Part shown: positions 6,668 through 11,832 of the stretch, piece after piece | How positions within the stretch are numbered: the first letter of the stretch is position 1 | Layout: every line of letters begins with the position of its first letter | Origin: Tannerella sp. | Lineage (GTDB): Bacteria; Bacteroidota; Bacteroidia; Bacteroidales; Tannerellaceae | Length of the DNA stretch: 11,832 nt | Direction: 5' to 3' | Assembly (NCBI GenBank): GCA_031260095.1 | Contig: JAIRKN010000246.1 | Coordinates: 1 to 11,832, forward strand | Made by a program: the position numbers and the translations under genes | Notes under the pieces: generated by a model | Seen by the model: only the letters and a program-made list of their open reading frames with translations | What the model was told of the DNA's origin: nothing | Databases searched by the model: none

Positions 6668-8077
6668 TTATCTGCTACGTCCGCCACCGGAACGGCCACC
6701 ACCTCCTCCTCCGCCAGAACTACCACCGGAACGACCGGATGAGCCGGATGAGTAACTTGAGCTACTGCTGGAACGACTGCTGCTTGGCGTCGAATAGCTG
6801 CTGCTGGATGACCGGGAAGTGCTTGGGGATGAGTAGCTCCTTGAAGAACTACTACCCGATGAACTTCTGCTATTTGAAGACGAACTTCTGTTTACAGACG
6901 AAGAGCGGTTATTTCCTGAACTTACGCTACTTGAACCGGTAGCGCTACGCGTACGAACAGATCTTGAAACATCAGCATTTGAAGATGAGGATGTACCTCT
7001 ATTCGTACTTACCGCAGAACGATCCGTAGAGCGCGTACCCGACGTACCGCTCCTTGTTGAATTTCCCCTTACAGTACTTTCTCTTACAGATCTTGTGCTT
7101 GTAGTACCTTCTCTCAAAGAAGTACTGCGCCTTGAATCATTACGGGTACCACGCACGGAAGAATTTCTGCCTTCTGTAGAACGTGCAGATGAGCTACGGC
7201 TTGATACGGCTGAACGGGATGATTCTGAAGAGCGATAACTGCTCGCGGCACGTCCTCCCGAACGTGAACTTATAGCCGAACGTCCGTATTGATTACGATA
7301 ATACGGCCTGTTGTAATACTGGTGATGATGATGTCCATAATAGCCGCCATAATAGCCTCCATAGTAACCACCATAATAACCTCCGTAGTAACCGCCTCCC
7401 CAGCCCCATCCGTAAGATGGGCCCCAATACCAATCAGACCATGGAGAGTACCAGCCGGCATAGAAACCGCCCCAGCCAAAACGATAAGGACGATACCAAT
7501 AAGAAGAATACCATGGATAATACCAAGAACTGTAATACCAGGGATCATATCCCCAGCCATAACCGTTACCGATGTTTATGTTCACATCAACACCTCCGTC
7601 ATACGTATCATAATCGTAGGCATAATAACCATCACTCAGGTAAAGATTTACGTTATCCGATCCGGTTATTGTGATCTTACTGGGCGAATGATAGCGGATA
7701 ATACGTTCCGAATATTCCAGATCCGAACGACGGACGTCTACAGGAGCCGTATCCTCATCCGATACATAATAGGCATCATCCGTGAAATCTTCAGTCGCTT
7801 CATAATTGGAATAACGACGGTTGTATGCATCCACATCCATTTCCGAAGCGGAAGAAGTGCTCGTGGCATACGCTGCTGTTGTTTTTGCCGGTGCAGTTGC
7901 AACCGTTTTACCGCTTTGACCGGAAGACGTTGCCGACATTGTTTCTGTTTTTGTGTTATTTTTGCTTTTACTCTTACCCGAAGAGAAATAAACATCATCC
8001 ACAAATTCTTCCTGTGCGAATGCACCGAGAGTCATCGCAAGCATTACAAACATGGAAGTTAATTTTTTTGTTTTCAT
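6668..8077 (-). CDS. Secreted Tyr/Gly/Trp- and Ser/Arg-rich low-complexity protein
   Basis: Not a family I can name. The 469-residue product has a clear signal peptide (1-21, ending LGAFA before QEEFVDDVYF). A Ser/Thr/Ala-rich linker (about 33-80) and an acidic, more ordered stretch (about 80-170, including SKITITGSDNVNLYLSDG) follow. Residues 172-248 are extremely rich in Tyr, Trp and Gly, with five consecutive YYGG units (230-245) leading to HHHH at 249-252. Residues 265-450 are dominated by Ser and Arg in RSSS, SRS and STRS units. The tail (451-469) is Gly with Arg. It resembles sticky or self-associating extracellular proteins in composition only. The start is fixed by the signal peptide and an unusually strong AGGAGG site. 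Probably co-transcribed with the outer-membrane protein gene. Function unknown; surface or extracellular location is likely. Confidence 0.8.
   Translation of the reverse strand: MKTKKLTSMFVMLAMTLGAFAQEEFVDDVYFSSGKSKSKNNTKTETMSATSSGQSGKTVATAPAKTTAAYATSTSSASEMDVDAYNRRYSNYEATEDFTDDAYYVSDEDTAPVDVRRSDLEYSERIIRYHSPSKITITGSDNVNLYLSDGYYAYDYDTYDGGVDVNINIGNGYGWGYDPWYYSSWYYPWYSSYWYRPYRFGWGGFYAGWYSPWSDWYWGPSYGWGWGGGYYGGYYGGYYGGYYGGYYGHHHHQYYNRPYYRNQYGRSAISSRSGGRAASSYRSSESSRSAVSSRSSSARSTEGRNSSVRGTRNDSRRSTSLREGTTSTRSVRESTVRGNSTRSGTSGTRSTDRSAVSTNRGTSSSSNADVSRSVRTRSATGSSSVSSGNNRSSSVNRSSSSNSRSSSGSSSSRSYSSPSTSRSSSSSYSTPSSSRSSSSSSYSSGSSGRSGGSSGGGGGGGRSGGGRSR
7337..7384 (-). repeat. 12-bp tandem repeat encoding YYGG units
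   Basis: Four to five in-frame 12-bp units code for Tyr-Tyr-Gly-Gly in the low-complexity protein. The units differ at third positions (TAT/TAC, and GGA/GGC/GGT), so they are not a fresh slippage product; the amino-acid pattern seems to have been kept while the DNA diverged. Confidence 0.75.
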
Positions 8078-8084
8078 TTCTGTT

Positions 8085-8090
8085 CCTCCT
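8085..8090 (-). promoter_or_regulatory. Strong Shine-Dalgarno site (AGGAGG)
   Basis: The minus strand reads AGGAGG seven bases before the ATG at 8077, an ideal match and spacing. No other gene in the window has one, in line with the general weakness of Shine-Dalgarno signals in Bacteroidetes. It supports this start and suggests high or specially controlled translation. Confidence 0.7.
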
Positions 8091-8225
8091 CTAAATTTAT
8101 ATAGTTTAAAAGTTGCTGTAAATCTACGCTTTCGATATTAGACAATCTTTTAAACTGTTGGTTTAATTATTTTATTATTCTGATGTCAATTTAATAATAC
8201 AGAAGAAATTTTTTTTTCTCCGTTA

Positions 8226-8233
8226 CAAATATA
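8226..8233 (-). promoter_or_regulatory. Possible -7 box for the low-complexity gene
   Basis: The minus strand reads TATATTTG, an exact TAnnTTTG match, but there is no TTTG at the expected distance upstream. If used, transcription would begin near 8219 and leave a leader of about 140 nt, long enough for regulation. Weak evidence. Confidence 0.3.
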
Positions 8234-8472
8234 TAAATTATCACTCTGAAAATTTCGAATTATATAATCTTTAACATATTTAATTACTCCTTCCTCTATA
8301 CATACTCCTCTTTTTTACATAAAAAAAGATGTGCGATTTAACAAAAACGTTGCATCCTACTATTTTTTTATGTTTTATTGACAATTACGTTTGTATAGCG
8401 CCTGATTTTCATGACCTTTTGGATAAATAAAAGAATGACAATGTCCCGAAAAATAAAAAAGACCAAACTCTT

Positions 8473-8503
8473 TTTGCATTTTGCCCGGCTTGCATTACTT
8501 TTG
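8473..8503 (+). promoter_or_regulatory. Bacteroidetes-type promoter for the 8527 gene
   Basis: TTTG (8473-8476), a 19-bp spacer, then TACTTTTG (8496-8503), a full consensus match. Transcription should start near 8510, giving a leader of about 17 nt before the ATG at 8527. Confidence 0.75.
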
Positions 8504-8526
8504 CCTTCCAAAAACAACTATAAAAA

Positions 8527-9402
8527 ATGATTTTCAATAGGAAAACAATCTGTTTATTATTCATCATTTTAGCTGCATCAACAACGATTAATAAAGGATT
8601 TGCAGAGGGAGATGACTGGCGTGAAAACATGAAATACCTGCAGTATTCTCCCCGGTATTTCGGACCCAATGCTTTTCCGATGCCGGAGTTGAGAAAGGGT
8701 TTCTTAGGAACACGGCGGGAAGCGGAGTTAAGGGGTGAATATCATGAATTTGAAGGAGATCGCACCAAAGATATTTACGCACGTCTCTTTGTTCCCGTAG
8801 CCGAAGGATGCGCCGGACTCGAAATCAATTATGTTATATACGAATATTATAACATGACCCGGGAAACCGTTGAAGAACGGCACGCTGCAGGGAGATCGTG
8901 GGATAATGGCGCACATGGAGATGTGATCATAAGTTCTTTTTACCAATTATTAAGAAGTGAAAAATGGACGGATATCCTGCTTGAAGCCACACTTAAAACA
9001 GCAAGCGGCAACAGGTTGGCAGATGCACGTTATACCGATGCGGCAACTTACTGGTTTAATGTGAATATCGGGCGTAATTTATATAAATCTCCCGACAACA
9101 AATTCCATCTACGCATACAGGGGTTTGCCGGCTTTTATTGCTGGATGACAAACGATATCATACACCGACAAAATGATGCAATCCTCTATTCTGCCGGTAT
9201 TTGTGGCACTTACAGGAACTTCATTCTTGACGCCGACATAGCCGGGATCTACGGCTATAAAAATAACGGCGACCGTCCGCTGCAATTACGCGTCAAACTG
9301 AATTACGAATATAGGAATAACATACTTTCATTCAGATATAAACGCGGAATGAAAGATGCCTTATACGACGCCTTTTCACTCGCATACATCCGGCGCTTCT
9401 AA
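8527..9402 (+). CDS. Exported hypothetical protein, probable outer-membrane beta-barrel
   Basis: I do not recognise this 291-residue protein. Residues 1-26 are a signal peptide (MIFNRK, hydrophobic core, cleavage likely after KGFA before EGDDW). The mature part is rich in aromatic residues with alternating polar/hydrophobic segments, such as AELRGEYHEFEG, DIYARLFVPVA, LEINYVIYEYYN, KFHLRIQGFAGFYCW, LQLRVKLNYEYRN and NILSFRYKRG. It ends FSLAYIRRF with a terminal Phe, all of which suits a small outer-membrane barrel of roughly 10-12 strands. A segment near 152-178 (TLKTASGNRLADARYTDAATYWFNV) resembles a strand-turn-strand in such barrels. It has its own consensus promoter and ends 8 bp from the convergent aminopeptidase gene, so it is a single-gene unit. 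The start is fixed by the signal peptide and the promoter distance. Role unknown. Confidence 0.82.
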   Translation: MIFNRKTICLLFIILAASTTINKGFAEGDDWRENMKYLQYSPRYFGPNAFPMPELRKGFLGTRREAELRGEYHEFEGDRTKDIYARLFVPVAEGCAGLEINYVIYEYYNMTRETVEERHAAGRSWDNGAHGDVIISSFYQLLRSEKWTDILLEATLKTASGNRLADARYTDAATYWFNVNIGRNLYKSPDNKFHLRIQGFAGFYCWMTNDIIHRQNDAILYSAGICGTYRNFILDADIAGIYGYKNNGDRPLQLRVKLNYEYRNNILSFRYKRGMKDALYDAFSLAYIRRF

Positions 9403-9410
9403 AAAGGAGA

Positions 9411-10787
9411 TTAATCCCGGAAAGCTTCTACTTCTTCAACGGTTCGCGGTATACGTTTACCCAACAAGCGCGCACCGGTTTCGGTAATCAGGTAATCTTC
9501 CTCATTACGTATCCCTCCGAAATTTTTATAGGCCTCCAACTTTTCATAATTAACGAAGTTTGAATATTTATTTTCCGCCTTCCATTGATTTATCAGTTCT
9601 GGAATAAAATAGATGCCAGGCTCTATCGTATGCACAAATCCCGACTCCAATATTCGCCCCAGACGGAGGGAAGCGCGACCGAATTGCGTGCTTTTAGGAC
9701 GGCCGCCATATCCCACATATACCTCACCCAGATTTTCCATATCATGCACATCAAGTCCCATCATATGCCCCAGTCCATGCGGATAAAACAATGCGTACGC
9801 ACCGGACATCAATGCCTCTTCCGTATCGCCGTACATCAGACCAAGTTCCTTCAATCCTTCAATCATCACTCGCGCAGAAATATCATACACCTCCTCAAAT
9901 GTAATGCCGGGACGAAGCGCTTCGACAGCCCGGTCGTGCATCGCTGTCTGTATTCTGTAGATATCAGCCTGTTTAGCTGTAAATCTATGATCTGCCGGAG
10001 TGGTGGATGACATATCACCCGCATAACACAGGGGTGTTTCCGCACCGGCATCAACCAGAAACAAATCTCCGCTTTTCACCGGATTGCCGTGATAATGATT
10101 ATGAAGCGTTTGTCCATTGACTGTTGCAATAATGGGAAAAGATAAAGCGCAATTATGTGTAGCGGCAACCGATTCGATTGCGGCCATCACTTCATATTCA
10201 TAAATTCCGGGACGAATCGTACGCATCGCTGCCAGATGCATATCGGCCGTAACAAGGCAGGCCTTTTCGATCTCCGCCACTTCCTCTTCCGACTTATAAT
10301 TACGCAGATTAACGACCGCCTGGATAAAATCTACCGAAGACTTTTCTTCGCCCGGCAGCACTCCGAGCCAATTCCAAAGTTTAAGTGTATGTTCGGGACG
10401 ATAAGGCGGCAGATAATATATGGTCTGCCCCTTTTGCTGCGCCTTCTTCAGGTAATCCGTGACGGCGCTTGCGGCCATCAGCTCACTAATCCCTGCAGAT
10501 GCGCACTTTTCCTGAAGAGTCGACTGTGTACCCATCCAGATAATGTCATCCAACGTCAGTTCGTCGCCGAATATAATTTCACGGTCATCATCCATATCTA
10601 TAACGGCTGCCAAACCGGCATACGGCTGGCCGAAAAAATAAAGGAATGTGGAATCCTGACGATATGGGTATGTATTTCCGGCATAATTACATCCGGCTTC
10701 ATCATTACCTAAAAAAAGCAATAAACCGGAACTCATCGTTTTCTTCAGGGATGCCCGGCGATCCATATAGGTTTCTTTACTAAACAT
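9411..10787 (-). CDS. pepP: Xaa-Pro aminopeptidase (aminopeptidase P, M24B)
   Basis: Metallopeptidase that removes N-terminal residues preceding proline; usually cytoplasmic with two Mn ions. At 458 residues it has the full two-domain form: an aminopeptidase P N-terminal domain (about 1-150, with GLLLFLGNDEAGCNYAGNTY and FRQDSTF-like YRQDSTFLYFFG) and a pita-bread M24 domain (about 165-445). The five metal ligands are visible: Asp246 (LVDAGAE), Asp258 (CYAGDMSST), His341 (HGLGHMMG), Glu389 (HTIEPGIY) and Glu429 (GIRNEED). His337 and His386 match the usual catalytic histidines. The motif after Asp258 reads MSSTTP where E. coli PepP has ITRTFP, and the D-D spacing is one residue longer, suggesting a different subgroup. 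The protein has no signal peptide. A consensus promoter (10829-10859) sits 42 bp upstream. Its stop is 8 bp from the convergent neighbour, with no visible terminator between them. Confidence 0.93.
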   Translation of the reverse strand: MFSKETYMDRRASLKKTMSSGLLLFLGNDEAGCNYAGNTYPYRQDSTFLYFFGQPYAGLAAVIDMDDDREIIFGDELTLDDIIWMGTQSTLQEKCASAGISELMAASAVTDYLKKAQQKGQTIYYLPPYRPEHTLKLWNWLGVLPGEEKSSVDFIQAVVNLRNYKSEEEVAEIEKACLVTADMHLAAMRTIRPGIYEYEVMAAIESVAATHNCALSFPIIATVNGQTLHNHYHGNPVKSGDLFLVDAGAETPLCYAGDMSSTTPADHRFTAKQADIYRIQTAMHDRAVEALRPGITFEEVYDISARVMIEGLKELGLMYGDTEEALMSGAYALFYPHGLGHMMGLDVHDMENLGEVYVGYGGRPKSTQFGRASLRLGRILESGFVHTIEPGIYFIPELINQWKAENKYSNFVNYEKLEAYKNFGGIRNEEDYLITETGARLLGKRIPRTVEEVEAFRD

Positions 10788-10828
10788 AGAAATTATTTTT
10801 ATAGTTTTGATTATTCAAATTTTATTTC

Positions 10829-10859
10829 CAAAGATAGTACAAGCCGAGTAGAAAACAAA
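10829..10859 (-). promoter_or_regulatory. Bacteroidetes-type promoter for pepP
   Basis: On the minus strand TTTG (10856-10859) is followed after 19 bp by TATCTTTG (10829-10836), a full consensus match. Predicted start near 10822, leader about 35 nt. Confidence 0.75.
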
Positions 10860-10876
10860 TAAAAACCTGTTTTTAT

Positions 10877-10907
10877 TTTGTATTCCATCCCTGTATATCT
10901 ATATTTG
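10877..10907 (+). promoter_or_regulatory. Bacteroidetes-type promoter for the TIGR02757 fragment
   Basis: TTTG (10877-10880), a 19-bp spacer, then TATATTTG (10900-10907), a full consensus match. Its -33 box is only 17 bp from the -33 box of the divergent pepP promoter. It sets the real start of the downstream gene at the ATG at 10929, because a TTG at 10878 in the same frame would lie inside the promoter. Confidence 0.75.
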
Positions 10908-10928
10908 CATGTTATAAAACAACGATAT

Positions 10929-11126
10929 ATGATCCTGGACATAAAAGCCTATTTAGACGAACATGCAAAAAGAATCAATCACCCTTCTTTTATCGAAAAT
11001 GATCCTGTACAGTTTCCTCGCAGGTATAAAAGATTGCAAGATATAGAAATCGTATCTTTTTTAGTCGCTTGGGGGCTAAATCTTATTTTGAGGTACTGGA
11101 AAAATAATTTAGCTATCCGAAAATAG
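10929..11126 (+). pseudogene. TIGR02757 (DUF2400) family gene, truncated after 47 codons
   Basis: Only the N-terminus remains of a TIGR02757/DUF2400 family gene, a conserved Bacteroidetes protein of about 250 residues with no established function. MILDIKAYLDEHAKRINHP, then SFIENDPVQFPRRYKR and LQDIEIVSFLVA (residues 1-47) are family-like. The family normally continues with a TIAWGNRK-type segment and some 200 more residues. Here the frame runs on as WGLNLILRYWKNN and stops at 11126. The short WG match may be chance, and I place the break at about 11069/11070. The +1 frame across the junction reads AKSYFEVLEK then stop, which could be foreign or leftover coding. The promoter is intact, so a short product could still be made. 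Most likely the gene was cut by an insertion or deletion linked to the mobile-element DNA to its right. Confidence 0.7.
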
Positions 11127-11219
11127 TTATCTTAGTGTCCAAAATCCTCTAAGTTATGAATGAAGTTTTATCCCAATTCGCCTTGATGCTCCTTCCCGGG
11201 AAAATACGTTTACACTTTT
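11070..11219. mobile_element. Unassigned insert, possible insertion-sequence remnant
   Basis: This stretch lies between the end of TIGR02757 similarity and the likely left end of the IS5-type element. It contains a 21-codon ORF (11156-11221, +) starting MNEVLSQFALMLLPGKIR, which recalls the N-terminus of two-ORF Bacteroidetes transposases such as the ISAon1 type. That is from memory and the match is short. It would be the start of a transposase cut off by the next element. Low certainty; it may be unrelated filler. Confidence 0.3.
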
Positions 11220-11748
11220 AGAAACTGTTTAAAAATAGAATAAATGGATAAAAATAAGATATAAAACACTGGTTATCAATTGTTAAATTTGTCTTTTATT
11301 CGTGTCTTTATGAGTACCAATCAAGTAAAGAAAAATGAATAAAACTTATCCAACTGACCTGAGTGATAGCCAATGGAGTACAATATTAGGCATTTTAAAC
11401 GACAATCGCAAGCGAAAACACTCACTTCGTGAGATTTTTAACGCGATCTTCTATATACTTAAAACAGGCTGTCAGTGGCGTATGCTCCCAAATGATTTTC
11501 CAAAGAGGCAACTTGCTTACTACTAGTTTATCAAGTGGAAGATGGATGGGAGTATTGAAGAAATCCACGAAAGCATCCTCGATCTGACCCGTAAAAATGC
11601 AGGACGGGAACGCTTTCCCAGCCTAGGGCTAATAGATTCACAATCGGTAAAAATAACCCGCAGCGGCGGTTTATGCCGGGGAGTGGACGGAGGAAAAATG
11701 ACGAAAGGGCGTAAACGTCACATTATTGTGGATACGATGGGCTTACTT
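11220..11748 (+). mobile_element. IS5-type insertion sequence, right part lost
   Basis: The left end is probably the AGAAACTGTTTAAAAA sequence at 11220, which resembles terminal repeats of Bacteroidetes IS5-group elements; the boundary is inferred because the right end is missing. An exact TAnnTTTG box (TAAATTTG, 11284-11291) without a clear -33 partner precedes the transposase ATG at 11335. Similarity to the transposase ends near 11748, so the element is incomplete in this window. Confidence 0.6.
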
Positions 11749-11832
11749 TATAGTAATCTTTTAGTTTTGTATTCTGAAAAAAAGAGACCATCAAATACAT
11801 CTCAACAAAAAAGGATGTTAAAGAAGGAACAG
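11335..11832 (+). pseudogene. IS5-family transposase, amber codon and lost 3' part
   Basis: Transposase of the IS5 family (IS427/IS1031-like group). The N-terminal DUF4096-type domain is clear: [44 protein letters not shown] (about 30-60). An in-frame TAG at 11524-11526 interrupts a YYYF-type segment (YY, stop, FIKWK), most simply a Tyr codon turned into amber. Beyond it the same frame stays family-like: DGSIEEIHESILDLTRK, SLGLIDSQSVKITRSGG with the first catalytic Asp (codon 101), GVDGGKMTKGRKRHIIVDTMGLL. After codon 138 (11748) the translation (YSNLLVLYSEKKRPS) no longer matches. The second Asp (DGGY motif) and the catalytic Glu are therefore absent from the window. The frame stays open to the window edge. 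Not functional as it stands. A frameshift-type two-ORF arrangement was considered, but both halves are in one frame. Confidence 0.85.
11749..11832. other. Unassigned sequence after the transposase break
   Basis: This 84-bp AT-rich stretch follows the sudden end of transposase similarity. It has an exact TAnnTTTG box (TAGTTTTG, 11762-11769) without a clear -33 partner, and an ATG at 11815 that opens a frame (MLKKEQ) running off the window. It could be the left end of another inserted element or the flank of a deletion. No identity can be given. Confidence 0.35.

Larger units (their letters stand above)
8078..8526. other. 449-bp AT-rich intergenic region
   Basis: A divergent gap between the low-complexity gene (leftward) and the 8527 gene (rightward). 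It holds the AGGAGG site at 8085-8090, a possible leftward -7 box at 8226-8233, an isolated TACGTTTG on the plus strand at 8386-8393 without a -33 partner, and the rightward promoter at 8473-8503. It has several A/T homopolymers of 6-9 bases. I see no ORF worth calling and no recognisable RNA gene. Confidence 0.6.

Noticed and set aside
7334..7400. The YYGG-coding repeats as a CRISPR-like or non-coding array.
   Set aside because: They are in frame inside a protein with a signal peptide, have no spacers, and vary at third codon positions.
7289..8062. A 257-codon open frame on the plus strand opposite the low-complexity gene.
   Set aside because: It mirrors the repetitive Ser/Arg/Tyr/Gly codons on the other strand, is full of Ile/Thr/Arg runs, and has no start signal; a shadow frame.
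8386..8470. A small RNA starting after TACGTTTG at 8386.
   Set aside because: No -33 partner, no clear stem-loop or terminator; nothing beyond a single box.
10155..10712. A 185-codon plus-strand frame inside pepP.
   Set aside because: Lies entirely opposite a well-supported metallopeptidase with all metal ligands; Cys/His-rich nonsense composition.
10878..10928. An upstream TTG start that would extend the TIGR02757 fragment by 17 codons.
   Set aside because: It falls inside the consensus promoter, and the family N-terminus begins at the ATG at 10929.
11500..11530. Programmed frameshifting in the transposase, as in two-ORF IS5-group elements.
   Set aside because: Both halves are in one frame and no slippery run is present at the stop; a nonsense change is simpler.

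Overview
The window reads as chromosomal DNA of a Bacteroidetes bacterium, most likely order Bacteroidales and perhaps near Parabacteroides or its relatives. The genus is a guess. Four intergenic regions carry the phylum's characteristic promoter (TTTG, 19-20 bp, TAnnTTTG). Shine-Dalgarno sites are almost absent, exported proteins often start their mature part after an 'FAQ'-like junction, and the gene families are typical of the group: a DUF2807 lipoprotein, an OmpP1/FadL-type protein, an ECF sigma factor and a TIGR02757 gene. No rRNA, tRNA or CRISPR array was seen.

Layout. Positions 2-952 (+) hold a branched-chain aminotransferase (ilvE) whose first residues lie outside the window. It is followed by a DUF2807 lipoprotein (1033-1836, +) built from eight SG-x-SD rungs. 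The lipoprotein gene runs tail to tail into a leftward block and overlaps comEC by 21 bp. Read leftward from 8077, that block contains: a secreted Tyr/Gly/Trp- and Ser/Arg-rich low-complexity protein (8077-6668), an OmpP1/FadL-like outer-membrane protein (6591-4972) with a clear terminator (4911-4947), an ECF sigma factor (4778-4185), a short basic ORF of 53 codons (4101-3940), rpe with its own promoter (3779-3120), and a short ComEC-like membrane protein (3123-1816) that overlaps rpe by 4 bp.

A 449-bp AT-rich gap separates this block from a rightward gene for an unrecognised exported protein (8527-9402), probably a beta-barrel. That gene converges, with an 8-bp gap, on a leftward Xaa-Pro aminopeptidase (10787-9411). 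Beyond the aminopeptidase, a promoter drives a TIGR02757/DUF2400 gene of which only the first 47 codons remain. The last ~760 bp look like degraded insertion-sequence DNA. An IS5-type transposase has an in-frame amber codon, and its similarity stops abruptly near 11748.

Functional reading. The metabolic genes (ilvE, rpe, pepP) are housekeeping. The central leftward cluster is the most distinctive part: the low-complexity secreted protein and the outer-membrane protein are probably co-transcribed, and they sit beside an ECF sigma factor with no visible anti-sigma partner and a tiny basic ORF. Candidates for something undescribed are the tiny ORF, the low-complexity protein with its unusually strong ribosome-binding site, the ComEC variant that seems to lack its OB-fold region, and a 15-bp inverted repeat overlapping the rpe promoter. 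I found no defence system or other clearly new multi-gene system.
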